Below are positions 1 to 8,409 of a DNA stretch of 64,000 bases, one piece after another. Position 1 is the stretch's first letter. Each line of letters starts with the position of its first letter. Source of the DNA: JAIBJN01 sp963748205 (GTDB lineage Bacteria; Actinomycetota; Thermoleophilia; Gaiellales; Gaiellaceae); the NCBI GenBank assembly GCA_963748205.1, contig CAVVIB010000014.1, forward strand, positions 1-64,000. The letters are read 5' to 3'. Made by a program: the position numbers and the translations under genes. Under the pieces are notes generated by a model that worked only from the letters and a program-made list of their open reading frames with translations, ran no database searches and was not told the DNA's origin.

Positions 1-68
1 GCCGTTTGCTAGTGTCTCGCGGCCGAGGAGCCAGGTGTCGGTCGGGACGGCTGAGCTCGGGGATCCTG

Positions 69-894
69 ATGAATCACGCAGTCAGCAACGAGACGACGGA
101 CGAGGGTCGCGCAGTCGGTGACGTGTACGCGCCTCCCCGGGACGTCACCGACCTCGAGGACTGCGCCTTCTACCACACGATGGAGATCCCCGGATACGGG
201 GTCGTCGAGGGCCCCTGGGACCTTCGCGCGAACGCGGACAAGTACCTGGGCGGCATCGACCTCCGCGGGAAAGCGCGTGCTCGAGATCGGCACGGCGAGC
301 GGCTTCCTTTGCTTCCACATGGAGCAGCAGGGCGCCGAGGTCGTCGCCTACGACCTCTCGGTGAAGGACGACTGGGACGTCGTGCCGTTCGCCGGCGCGA
401 ACTTCGACGAAGAGGCGCAGAAGCGCCGCCAGCACATCGACAAGCTGAACAACGCCTGGTGGCTGGCCCACCGCGCGCACGGCTCGTCGGCAAAGGCGGT
501 GTACGGCACGGTCTACGAGGTGCCGTCGGAGATCGGTGAGGTCGACGTCGCCACGTTCTGCGCCGTCCTTCGACATCTCCGCGACCCGTTTCTCGCGCTC
601 GAGCGCGTGCTGCGGCTGACGCGCGAGACCGTCGTCGTCACCGCGAACCTCTCGGTTCGCCTCACGGGCCCGCAGATGCTCGTCGGGCTCATGAAGCCCT
701 GCATGGCTTTTCTGCCGAACTACAAGACCGGGAAGCCGGACGAGTCGTTCTGGCATCTCACCCCGGACATCGTGAAGAGCATGATCGGCGTGCTCGGCTT
801 CGAGCAGACGGAGACGACCTACCACGTGCAGCGGTACCGGGGGAAGCGGCGGCGCGTCTTCACCGTCGTCGGTCACCGCACCCGCGGCGCCTAG
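69..894 (+). CDS. SAM-dependent methyltransferase, interrupted by one frame break
   Basis: Class I methyltransferase. The nucleotide-binding loop reads VLEIGTASGF, followed by an acidic residue at the end of the second strand (VVAYDLS), as in Rossmann-type SAM methyltransferases. The first part (from MNHAVSNE to LGGIDLRGK) and the rest (from GKRVLEIG) lie in different frames. The switch is at about 268-273, where gggaaag carries one base too many, so this is probably one intact gene of about 274 residues. The start is ATG at 69; an open frame continues upstream to the window edge, so an earlier start is possible. The C-terminal part (QRYRGKRRRVFTVVGHR) resembles methyltransferases of the small-molecule or glycan type. 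The substrate is unknown. Confidence 0.7.
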
Positions 895-930
895 CCCGGC
901 AGCAGCCCGTCCGGGTAGCGCGTCTCCCGC

Positions 931-1203
931 GTGACTATCGGGGCCGCATTCCTCATACTCCCAGGCACGGTGCTCACCGCCGAGCACATCAGGGTCGAGC
1001 TCGACCGTCTTGCATGCACTCTGGGACGGACGGGCGCGGACGACTACGTCGCCATCCAGGACCTGGGCTCCAGCGTCATGCTGAAGGGCCCGCCGCTGAG
1101 CGGGCTCCTCTGGTGCGGGCCGGCCTCGGAGGCGATCGCCCTGCTCGAGGAGCTTCCGGCCGACGCAGGCCCGGACGCCGTCTGGCGCCAGCTGGTCGGC
1201 TAG
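931..1203 (+). CDS. Small hypothetical protein
   Basis: About 90 residues if started at GTG 931; an in-frame GTG at 970 gives a 77-residue protein that loses only the hydrophobic first dozen residues. I do not recognise the family. The sequence is neither low-complexity nor membrane-spanning. It has ordinary globular composition and ends with AVWRQLVG. It is followed 14 bases later by a strong hairpin terminator, which supports it being an expressed unit. It sits on its own between the methyltransferase and the convergent sulfite-oxidase gene. Confidence 0.5.
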   Translation: MTIGAAFLILPGTVLTAEHIRVELDRLACTLGRTGADDYVAIQDLGSSVMLKGPPLSGLLWCGPASEAIALLEELPADAGPDAVWRQLVG

Positions 1204-1217
1204 CCGTAGGTGGGAGG

Positions 1218-1251
1218 CCCTGGGGCCCACTGCGGCCCGTGGGCCCCAGGG
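1218..1251 (+). terminator. Hairpin terminator
   Basis: CCCTGGGGCCCAC (1218-1230) pairs perfectly with GTGGGCCCCAGGG (1239-1251) across an 8-base loop. It lies just after the stop at 1203. There is no U-tract, which is common for terminators in high-GC actinobacteria. Confidence 0.7.
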
Positions 1252-1340
1252 ACGACAAGGTCGGACCCCTGTCGACAATAGTCTACGCCTCTTCGCAGGC
1301 TCCGGCCGACTACAGTTCGAAGTAGATCTGTCCCCTTGGA

Positions 1341-1373
1341 GAGGCGGGGCCGAGCTGGGGTCGGCCCCGCCTC
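1341..1373 (-). terminator. Hairpin terminator of the sulfite-oxidase gene
   Basis: GAGGCGGGGCCGA (1341-1353) pairs perfectly with TCGGCCCCGCCTC (1361-1373) around a 7-base loop. It abuts the TAA stop (1374-1376) of the leftward gene. With the hairpin at 1218-1251 it forms a two-sided termination zone between convergent genes. Confidence 0.75.
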
Positions 1374-2468
1374 TTAATGAACGTCGCGGACCACGATCGG
1401 GTGGCGGACGACAGCGGAGTACAGATACCCGTAGGTGTTGAACGGAACGGCGGTGGGCTGCGCCCGGCCGTCCTCGTCCGTCGCGCGCACCCAGACCTCG
1501 TGCTCGCCCGGGGAGCGCGGCTCGACCTCGAGCGTCCACCGAGCCCAGGCGCCGCGGAGGTTCGGGCCGAGGAGCTCGGCTTCGGCCCAGGTCGCGCCGC
1601 GGTCGATCGAGACCTCGACGCGCCGGATCGCGGCCGTCCCCGACCAGGCCCGGCCGGTCAGCGTCGTCGGCCGGTCGAGGGGAAGCACGGCGCCGCGCGC
1701 GAGCTCGAGCGCGCTCTTCACGGGCTGGCTCGTGAGCGGCGGCGAGTCGGCCGGATAGTCCGGGCCGAACATGCGATACGACGTCGTGTTCCACGGCGAG
1801 AAGAGCGGCCGGGTCGAGACCTCGATCCGCCCGAGCCACTTGATGCTGGCGATCCCCACCCACCCCGGGACGACGAGGCGGACCGGGAAACCGTGGTCGG
1901 GAGGCAGCGCGGCGCCGTTCATCTCGTACGCGAGGAGGACGTCGTCGAGCGCCTTGTCGACCGGCAGCGGACGGCGAACCTTGCCCAGGTCGACGCCGCC
2001 GCTCACGACGTTGGCGTCGAGCCCTTCCGGAAGCACGTCCACCGCCGACTTCGCGATCCCGGCCCGCTCGAGCACCTCGGAGAGCAGGACGCCGCGCCAC
2101 TCGGCGACGCCGACGCCGCCCAGCGTCCACTGGGTGCCGGGCGCCGGCGTCCCCTGCTGCCCGGCGAAGAGGCTGCGGCCGTTCCCGGCGCATTCGATGC
2201 ACGCCGTCAGGCTCGTGGAGGGCAGCCCCTCGAGATCGGAGAGCGAGAGCTCGACCGCCTCACCGGTGAGCCCGTCGCCGAACACCCGCAGGCGCCAGGT
2301 GGCCGCGTCGATGATCGGCGTCGCCGAGTGGTTGCGCACGAAGAACCGCTCGTTCGGCACCGTGTCGCCGACCTCGGCGAGCGAGTCCCACCGCGTTTCG
2401 GCATTCGTCCCGAAGCGGTCGAACCACTCGGGCGGGAGCGGCTTCTCGATCGGCGCCATCGTTTCCAT
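1374..2468 (-). CDS. Sulfite oxidase family molybdopterin oxidoreductase
   Basis: A 364-residue protein with the two-domain layout of sulfite oxidases: an N-terminal oxidoreductase molybdopterin-binding domain (about 45-230) and a C-terminal immunoglobulin-like dimerisation domain (about 250-360). The molybdenum ligand cysteine is visible at residue 93 in ECAGNGRS. The pterin-binding stretch PVRLVVPGWVGIASIKWL is also present. No signal peptide or haem domain is seen, so it is probably cytoplasmic, although many bacterial relatives act on the outside. Start chosen at ATG 2468 (alternative 2459). The same frame stays open through the neighbouring tRNA gene, but that stretch is not coding. The physiological substrate (sulfite or another S-oxide) cannot be told from sequence. 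Confidence 0.9.
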   Translation of the reverse strand: METMAPIEKPLPPEWFDRFGTNAETRWDSLAEVGDTVPNERFFVRNHSATPIIDAATWRLRVFGDGLTGEAVELSLSDLEGLPSTSLTACIECAGNGRSLFAGQQGTPAPGTQWTLGGVGVAEWRGVLLSEVLERAGIAKSAVDVLPEGLDANVVSGGVDLGKVRRPLPVDKALDDVLLAYEMNGAALPPDHGFPVRLVVPGWVGIASIKWLGRIEVSTRPLFSPWNTTSYRMFGPDYPADSPPLTSQPVKSALELARGAVLPLDRPTTLTGRAWSGTAAIRRVEVSIDRGATWAEAELLGPNLRGAWARWTLEVEPRSPGEHEVWVRATDEDGRAQPTAVPFNTYGYLYSAVVRHPIVVRDVH

Positions 2469-2522
2469 TGTGGACGAGGCATCCGGGCCGCTCGGCGCGC
2501 GGCTAAGATTGGCGTACGCCAA

Positions 2523-2596
<74 letters not shown>

Positions 2597-2678
2597 TAAA
2601 GTCCCTGCAAGAGGGCATGTTTTCCACGTGTTGGGCGCGATCTGGGCGGACATTCCAGTTCTCTGCCGAGCGTGCTGG

Positions 2679-3339
2679 TCACTGCTGCATCCTTGGATCC
2701 TGCGTAGGGTCGGCGTACATCGGCGGGCAGCCGTGATCGATGGCTTCGGGGCGCAGTTCGTAGTGCCAGGGTTCGTTGCTGTAGATCTGGCATAGCCCGT
2801 ATTGGGCGCCGTGCTCGGACAGCCACGCCGTGGCATCGGAGCGCCCAATGTCGACCGCGTCCCCCGACACGTGAGCAGACGTCTTCGCGGTGGCCACCCA
2901 CCGGGCGGCTTCCTCTCTTGATCCGTACTCGGAAACCGCCTCACGAAGGAGCTGATTCTGGTACTTCGGGGAACGCCAGCCGCTATCGACGAAGAACTGG
3001 ACACCGTCGGCCGCGGCATCAGTTGCAGCCTGGCGCAGGGCACCGAGCAGATCGGGGTCGAGGTTGGCTACACCCGGGATCTCGTCAGCAAAGACCGTCG
3101 TGCGGTCGGGGAGGGCACCGTCGGCCTCGCCGGGCGCACCACGGTGCTCACCGCGAAGACCACGGAGCTCACCGCGAAGGACGTCGATGGGTGATGCGGC
3201 CGTCGAGGACGAGGACGCCAGCGACTGGTAGCCGAGGGTTACGGCGATCGCCGCGATGACGACTAGCAGGCCGGCGACACGGATCCTGCGAGTCCGAATC
3301 TGATCGGGTCGTTGCTCGTGCTGGTTCGCGATAGGTCAT
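2679..3339 (-). CDS. VanY-like D-alanyl-D-alanine carboxypeptidase (M15), frame break near the start
   Basis: A zinc carboxypeptidase that trims the terminal D-Ala of peptidoglycan stems. The M15B active-site set is intact: SAHVSGDAVDIG (zinc His and Asp) and EPWHYEL (catalytic Glu, zinc His). The protein has one N-terminal membrane anchor (RVAGLLVVIAAIAVTLGY), so the enzyme faces the cell wall. The reading frame runs unbroken from 3335 down to the stop at 2679. It has no ATG, GTG or TTG until 2897, inside the catalytic domain. An ATG at 3339 (MTYREPA) lies in the neighbouring frame. I therefore place the start at 3339 with one indel near 3290. It is divergent from the regulator/kinase pair, which suggests control by that system. 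Confidence 0.75.
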
Positions 3340-3425
3340 GCCTCCATTCAAGGCAGCGCGGTGTTGCCAGCACGTATGTGGTTTTCGATATGCCGACGAC
3401 ATGCGCCAGCTCGTACCATCGGAGC

Positions 3426-4121
3426 ATGCGTGTATTGCTCGTTGAGGACGAGCCCTATATGGCAGAAGCCATCCGCGATGGCCTACGCCTTGAAGCGATC
3501 GCGGCAGACATCGCGGGTGACGGCGACACCGCTCTGGAGCTGCTCCGCGCCAACGCCTACGACATCGCCGTCCTCGACCGAGACATCCCCGGACCTACCG
3601 GTGACGAGATCGCCAAACGCATCGTCGCCTCCGGCAGCGGCACGCCGATCCTCATGCTCACCGCTGCCGACCGTCTCGACGACAAGGCCTCCGGGTTCGA
3701 GCTCGGCGCCGACGACTACCTCACGAAGCCGTTCGAACTCCAAGAACTTGTGCTCCGCCTCAGAGCGCTCGACCGCAGGCGCGCCCACAACAGGCCGCCT
3801 GTGCGAGAGATCGCAGGTCTGCGCCTGGATCCGTTCCGCCGAGAGGTCTACCGCGACGACCGCTACGTCGCACTGACCCGGAAGCAGTTCGCAGTGCTCG
3901 AAGTTCTCGTCGCTGCCGAAGGCGGGGTCGTCAGCGCCGAAGAACTCCTAGCGCGAGCATGGGATGCGAACGCGGACCCGTTCACCAACGCCGTGCGCAT
4001 CACGGTCTCGGGACTGCGCAAACGCCTCGGCGAACCCTGGATGATCGCGACGGTGCCCGGCGTCGGCTACCGCATTGACACTCAACTGGATGCCGGGCGT
4101 GAGGGAGTGAAGCGTGGATAG
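3426..4121 (+). CDS. OmpR-family response regulator beside vanY-like gene
   Basis: 231 residues: a receiver domain (1-115) with acidic pocket E7-D8, phospho-acceptor D51 (VLDRDIPG) and the conserved Lys in LTKPFE, then a winged-helix DNA-binding domain (about 130-222). Start at ATG 3426 (MRVLLVEDEP). The stop overlaps the kinase start by eight bases, so the two are translationally coupled. The gene is divergent from the VanY-like carboxypeptidase across a promoter gap of about 90 bases. By analogy with VanR-type systems it could sense cell-wall stress, but that is inferred only from the neighbour. Base composition is less GC-extreme than in surrounding genes. Confidence 0.9.
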   Translation: MRVLLVEDEPYMAEAIRDGLRLEAIAADIAGDGDTALELLRANAYDIAVLDRDIPGPTGDEIAKRIVASGSGTPILMLTAADRLDDKASGFELGADDYLTKPFELQELVLRLRALDRRRAHNRPPVREIAGLRLDPFRREVYRDDRYVALTRKQFAVLEVLVAAEGGVVSAEELLARAWDANADPFTNAVRITVSGLRKRLGEPWMIATVPGVGYRIDTQLDAGREGVKRG

Positions 4122-5226
4122 AGAGCCTGGGCTGAGCGTTCGCCTCAAACTCACCCTGAGCTACGCCGGGTTCCTCATGCTGGCAGGTTTCTTGATGCTC
4201 GCGGCCGCGTGGCTCGCGGGCCAGCCAGGGCAATCGTCCGACTTCCTGCTGCGATTCGTACCCGACGATGTGATCAGCACGCTCGGTGGCCTGGTGCCCG
4301 GGAACGACTCGTTCCTCCTGCGCGCTTTCGCCCCGGCCGCGGCCATCGTGCTGGTGTTCCTTCTGGTGTTCGGTCTCTTAGGGGGATGGATTCTCGCCGG
4401 CCGCATGCTCGCCCCGCTGATTCGCATCACGGACGCCACACGCATGGCTGCGAACGGGTCGCTCTCCCACCGAATCCGGCTACCGGGCCGCAGAGATGAG
4501 TTCCGCGAGCTCGCCGACGCCTTCGACACCATGCTCGCACGGCTCGAAGCACACCTCGCCGAACAGCAGAGGTTCGCAGCCAATGCCTCCCACGAGCTGC
4601 GCACCCCACTGGCGGTCACGCAGACACTTCTCGACGTTGCCCGCAACGATCTGAACCGCGACAACGGCGAACTTGTCGACCGCCTCCACGCCGTCAACAC
4701 CCGAGCGATCGACCTCACTGAAGCATTGCTCGTGCTCAGCCGCACCGACCAGCGGTCATTCACCCGAGAACACACCGACCTTTCCCTCCTAGCGGAAGAA
4801 GCCACCGAAACGCTCCTCCCCCTCGCAGAAAAACGCGGCCTCACCATCGAGACCTCCGGCGACGTGACCCCCACCATCGGCTCACACGCGCTCCTGCTGC
4901 AGATGACTACGAACCTCGTGCACAACGCGATCGTCCACAACCTGCCTGAACAGGGCACGGTGTGGGTCACGACCCACGTTCACCCCAAGAGTGTGGTGCT
5001 CACTGTCGAGAACACCGGCGAGAAGCTCACCCCACAGTTGGTTGCCACGCTTGGCGAGCCGTTTCTTCGCGGCCCCGGACGAATACGCACCGAGCACGCA
5101 GGTGTCGGCCTCGGCCTGGCAATCGTCAAGAGCATCACGCAAGCACACGACGGAACCCTCACCCTCACCCCCCGAGCCGCGGGCGGGCTCCGCGTCACGG
5201 TGCAACTACCCCGGGAGGAGCAATAA
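4114..5226 (+). CDS. Sensor histidine kinase partner of the 3426-4121 regulator
   Basis: 370 residues. Two membrane helices (about 15-35 and 72-97) flank a short extracytoplasmic loop of about 35 residues. HAMP (about 97-150), HisKA with phospho-acceptor H160 in NASHELRTP, and a HATPase_c domain with N box (TNLVHNAIVHN) and G box (GVGLGLAI) follow. Started at GTG 4114, inside the end of the regulator gene. The sensing loop is too small for a typical ligand domain, a feature shared with intramembrane-sensing kinases that respond to envelope damage. With vanY it forms a compact wall-response module. Confidence 0.9.
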   Translation: MDREPGLSVRLKLTLSYAGFLMLAGFLMLAAAWLAGQPGQSSDFLLRFVPDDVISTLGGLVPGNDSFLLRAFAPAAAIVLVFLLVFGLLGGWILAGRMLAPLIRITDATRMAANGSLSHRIRLPGRRDEFRELADAFDTMLARLEAHLAEQQRFAANASHELRTPLAVTQTLLDVARNDLNRDNGELVDRLHAVNTRAIDLTEALLVLSRTDQRSFTREHTDLSLLAEEATETLLPLAEKRGLTIETSGDVTPTIGSHALLLQMTTNLVHNAIVHNLPEQGTVWVTTHVHPKSVVLTVENTGEKLTPQLVATLGEPFLRGPGRIRTEHAGVGLGLAIVKSITQAHDGTLTLTPRAAGGLRVTVQLPREEQ

Positions 5227-5252
5227 CCGATCGCACGAGACCAGGGAGAATC

Positions 5253-5795
5253 GTGCCCGTGGATCCTTTTCGACCCTCGCTGGAGGGAGCACATCACTAC
5301 GCCTACGTCGTCGAGAACATCGAGGCGACCGTTGAGCGCCTGGCGGAGCAGCTCGGAGCCGGGCCGTTCTTCCTCGTCGAGAACGTTCCGTTCGAGAGCA
5401 TCACCTCGAGGGGTGAGCCGGCGGAGTTCGTCCATCACTCGGCGTTCGGCTACTGCGGCGGCGGCCCGATCGAGCTGATGGAGATAGTCCGCCTCGTTCC
5501 GGAGCGGCTCGAGGGTCACTTCTCAGGCGCCCGACCGAGGGTTCATCACGTCGCCTGGGCGGTACCGCAGGCATCAGTAGAGGACCTTCGGCGCGAGCTC
5601 GAGGACCGCGGGCTACCGGAGTACCTCAGTGCCCAGCTCGGCGAAGTCAACAGCACCTTGCACGATGCGTCCGCCTCGTTGGGCCACGACATCGAGATCC
5701 ACGTCGACTGCCAGGGACTGCGCGACTTTTTCCAGATGGTGCGCGAGGGCGCCGACGGTTGGGACGGGTCGGAACCGCTTCGTCCCGTTGGCTAG
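5253..5795 (+). CDS. VOC superfamily (glyoxalase/dioxygenase-like) protein
   Basis: 180 residues. It contains two beta-alpha-beta-beta-beta half-folds, the first opening with HHYAYVVENIEATVERLA and the second with VHHVAWAVP. Possible metal ligands are His in HHYA, Glu in PIELMEIV and His in VHHVA. The start is GTG 5253 with GGGAG six bases upstream. The last residues (RPVG) and the TAG stop are encoded by the tRNA-Asp remnant, so the gene end was set by that junction. It could be a methylmalonyl-CoA epimerase-like or lyase protein; the substrate is unknown. Confidence 0.75.
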   Translation: MPVDPFRPSLEGAHHYAYVVENIEATVERLAEQLGAGPFFLVENVPFESITSRGEPAEFVHHSAFGYCGGGPIELMEIVRLVPERLEGHFSGARPRVHHVAWAVPQASVEDLRRELEDRGLPEYLSAQLGEVNSTLHDASASLGHDIEIHVDCQGLRDFFQMVREGADGWDGSEPLRPVG

Positions 5796-5836
5796 AACGC
5801 CGGCCCGTCACGCCGGGTCGAGTCCGGTCGCTCCCG
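5787..5836 (+). pseudogene. tRNA-Asp remnant (3' portion)
   Basis: Fifty bases match tRNA-Asp from the D loop to the discriminator base. There are two T-to-C changes before CGCCGG, a 10-base loss in the variable loop/T stem, and one C-to-G change in the T stem. The anticodon GTC and the acceptor 3' strand CGCTCCCG survive. The 5' acceptor strand is missing, so it cannot fold as a tRNA. It marks the right edge of the candidate island. Confidence 0.8.
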
Positions 5837-5857
5837 TCTCGCACTCGTCCTTGCTAA

Positions 5858-6608
5858 TCAATCCACGTCGGCGCGCCCGTACCTGAACGTCGCCAGGAGC
5901 CAGCCGGCGACCGTGACGACCGGGAGCACGACGAACGCCGCGGTCACCGAGCGCGTGTCGAGCGGGACGCCCACGTCCGTGGCCGTCGAGAGGATCGAGT
6001 GCGCCCAGCTCGTGATCGTGAAGCGTGCGAGCCCGTCCGAGGAGTAGGCGGCAGCGTTCTCCCAGAGCAGCACGAACGCGAGGCCCCACCACACGGCCCG
6101 CCGGAACCAGAGCCCGGCCGCGACGAAGAGGCCCGAGTAGGCACACACCGCGAGCGCGGCCGAGACCAGGGCCGTCAGGGCGAGGCCGCCGTCGCCCGAC
6201 GGCGAGGGCGGCGACCGCCAGCGGCAACGCGGTCAGCGGCCCGACGATCGTGATCGTCGCGAGGATCGCCGCCGCCGGGAGCTGCCAGCGCGGGACCGGC
6301 TTCAGCCAGAGGTAGACGAGCAGCCGGTCCTCCACGAGGTCGCCGATCGCCGACGTGCCGAACCACAGCGCCGCGAGCGGCACCACGATGCCGAGCCCGT
6401 AGGCGGCCACGATGTCGGCTGCGGCCTGGGTCGGCTCGTCGCCCCACCGCGCAAAGACGCCGAGCAGAACGGCCAGCCCGGCGAGCGCGCCGATGCCGAG
6501 CAGGCGCGGGATGGTGACCTGCGTGCGAAGGAGGAGCGAGTAGAGCGCGGCGATCGCCGCGCCGGCGCGCGGGCGTGGACGGACGGCCTGAGCCTCGGCG
6601 GCGCTCAT
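5858..6608 (-). CDS. ABC-2 type transporter permease, one frame break
   Basis: Fourth gene of a tightly overlapping ABC exporter operon. About 250 residues with six predicted membrane segments, e.g. IPRLLGIGALAGLAVLLGVF and VCAYSGLFVAAGLWFRRAV. The start ATG at 6608 overlaps the stop of the ATPase gene (ATGA). Frames change at about 6195, in a GC-rich stretch, where ALAVG is followed by GDGGLALTAL in the next frame. It ends WLLATFRYGRADVD. The cargo is unknown. Confidence 0.75.
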
Positions 6609-7528
6609 CGCTGCACCAGGTAGCGGAAGACTCCCTCGAGGTCCGCGTCGAGCGGGCGGACCTCCAGCAGGCTCGCTCCGCGCTCGCGCGCAAGCGGGGC
6701 GAGGGCGCGCGAGAGGGCGCGGGCGTCGTTCGTGTCGAGCTCGAGCGCGTCGTCCCCGTCGAGCCGCGCGCCCAGGACCGACCCGGCCTCCAGCAGCCCG
6801 CCTGCGAGCTCGCGCGGCCGGTTCGTGCGCACGCGGACGCGCAGCGGCCGGTCGTCCATCAGCGCGCGCAGCTCGCGGAAGTCGCCCGCGGCCGCGAGAC
6901 GGCCCTGCGACATGACGAGGATCTGCGAGCCGAGCCGCTCGACCTCGTCGAGGACGTGGCTGGAGACGAGCACGCACCTGCCCTCGGCGCCGAGGCGGCG
7001 GAAGAGCGTGATCATGTCCGCGCGCTGGCGCGGGTCGAGCCCGGTCAGCGGCTCGTCGAGCATGACCACTTCGGGGTCGTGGACGAGGCCCTGCGCGACC
7101 TTGACGCGCTGTCGCATGCCCTTCGAGTACGCAGGCAGCCGCCGCGTGTCGCTCGGGTCGAGGTCGACCAGCTCGAGCGCAGCGGTCGCGGCCGCGTCGG
7201 GGTCAGGGAGGCCGTGGAGCACGGCCGCGAGGCGGACGAACCGGTGCGCGGTGAGCGGCTCGAAGACCGTCTCCTGCTGCGGCACGAGGCCGATCGACCC
7301 GGCGACCGAGACGTCGCTGCGCGGGTCGCGGCCCAGCACGCGCACCGTTCCCCGAGACGGCTGCGCGAGGCCACAGAGCATCCGCAGCATCGTCGACTTG
7401 CCCGCGCCGTTCGGGCCCAGGAGCGCCGTGACGCCGGGACCGATCTCGAACGTGACGTCGGAGACGGCGACGAGCGGCCCGAACCACTTGGAGACGTTCT
7501 CGGCGGCGATGGTCGGCCCGGCGCTCAT
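6605..7528 (-). CDS. ABC transporter ATP-binding protein
   Basis: 307 residues. Walker A GPNGAGKST, signature YSKGMRQRVKVAQ, Walker B VVMLDEPLTGLD and the switch His in LVSSHVLDE are all present. A C-terminal extension of about 80 residues follows the core, as in CcmA/DrrA-type exporter ATPases. Start ATG 7528 overlaps the preceding permease stop by ATGA, and its own stop overlaps the next permease. The four-gene cluster thus encodes two ATPase-permease pairs that may form a heteromeric exporter. Confidence 0.9.
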   Translation of the reverse strand: MSAGPTIAAENVSKWFGPLVAVSDVTFEIGPGVTALLGPNGAGKSTMLRMLCGLAQPSRGTVRVLGRDPRSDVSVAGSIGLVPQQETVFEPLTAHRFVRLAAVLHGLPDPDAAATAALELVDLDPSDTRRLPAYSKGMRQRVKVAQGLVHDPEVVMLDEPLTGLDPRQRADMITLFRRLGAEGRCVLVSSHVLDEVERLGSQILVMSQGRLAAAGDFRELRALMDDRPLRVRVRTNRPRELAGGLLEAGSVLGARLDGDDALELDTNDARALSRALAPLARERGASLLEVRPLDADLEGVFRYLVQR

Positions 7529-8409
7529 CGGTAGTTCTCCGTGCGTCGATAGCGAAGCCAGCACGCGAACGCGCCCGCCAGGATCCACGCGGCGGCACCC
7601 GCGGCGATGACCCACGTCGAGAGGTCTTCGATCGGCTCGCCCTCGTAGTGGAACTCGTCGAAGACCCGGTACGAGAGCTCCGAGATCACGAACGGGAAGC
7701 TGAGCAGGTCGAGCTCGTCGGGTGCGCTCGTGCTCTCGATGGCGCTGCGGGCGACGATGACGGGGACGAGGAGGAGGAGCACGACTCCGACGGCCGCGGC
7801 GGCGCGCCGCGTGGTGAAGCTCGAGACCGCGAGCGAGAGCGCTGCGTAGCCGAGCGCCGCCACCACGCCGACGACGAAGATCTGCAGGAGCAGCTCGGGC
7901 GTCTCGCCAAGGCTCGGCCCGTGGCCGGCGGCGACGAACGCGGCGAACATGAAGAGCAGTGGCCCGAGCGTGATGAGCAGCATCACGGCGAGCACCGCCG
8001 CCGACTTCGCCAGCAGGTAGCGGTTCCGGTCGAGCGGCCCGGCGAGGTACAGACCGAGCATCCCCGAGCGGCGATCCGGGCACAGGGCCTCCGGCGCGAT
8101 CAGCGCCGAGAAGAGCGCCAGCGCGCTCCCGATGAAGAACATGTACTCGCCGTAGGTGATGAGGTCGCCGACCGGCAGGTCCTCGAGCAGGATGGCCAGG
8201 CCGACCGAGACGAGCGCCGGAACGTACGCGATCGCGAGCGTGATCGCCGGGAGGACCTTGTGGCGCGCGGGCCGCCCGAGGCCGAGCACGCGCCGCACGG
8301 TGAAGACGGCGATCGTGAGCATCGCCCAGCGCGGGGTGCGCCGCTCGCCCTCGTAGCCGCGGTACCCGAGCCCGAAGAGCCGTGCGCCGGTGCCCTGCTC
8401 CGCGCTCAC
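7525..8409 (-). CDS. ABC-2 type transporter permease
   Basis: 294 residues, starting at GTG 8409 (VSAEQGTG), which overlaps the upstream ATPase TGA. About six membrane segments are visible, including FFIGSALALFSALI, LAVMLLITLGPLLFMFAAF and AAAVGVVLLLLVPVIV. A cytoplasmic stretch carries CPDRRSGMLGLYLAGPLDR, a conserved loop of ABC-2 permeases. The gene partners the adjacent ATPases. An apparent fusion with the ATPase in one long frame is an artefact of the indel near 8530. Confidence 0.85.
   Translation of the reverse strand: MSAEQGTGARLFGLGYRGYEGERRTPRWAMLTIAVFTVRRVLGLGRPARHKVLPAITLAIAYVPALVSVGLAILLEDLPVGDLITYGEYMFFIGSALALFSALIAPEALCPDRRSGMLGLYLAGPLDRNRYLLAKSAAVLAVMLLITLGPLLFMFAAFVAAGHGPSLGETPELLLQIFVVGVVAALGYAALSLAVSSFTTRRAAAAVGVVLLLLVPVIVARSAIESTSAPDELDLLSFPFVISELSYRVFDEFHYEGEPIEDLSTWVIAAGAAAWILAGAFACWLRYRRTENYR

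Larger units (their letters stand above)
2597..5836. mobile_element. Candidate genomic island flanked by tRNA-Asp and a partial tRNA-Asp copy
   Basis: The segment lies between intact tRNA-Asp (2523-2596) and a damaged copy of its last two thirds (5787-5836) in the same orientation. That is the footprint left when an element integrates into a tRNA gene. It contains a VanY-like gene, a divergent regulator/kinase pair and a VOC gene. The first three have visibly more A/T-containing codons than flanking genes. No integrase or recombinase is present, so it would be a decayed or non-autonomous insertion. An ancestral tandem tRNA pair with gene gain between them is the alternative. Confidence 0.45.

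Noticed and set aside
3340..3425. Integrase or attachment core inside the tRNA-Asp-bounded segment
   Set aside because: I looked for a recombinase gene in all frames of 2597-5836 and found none. The gap is the divergent promoter of vanY and the regulator.
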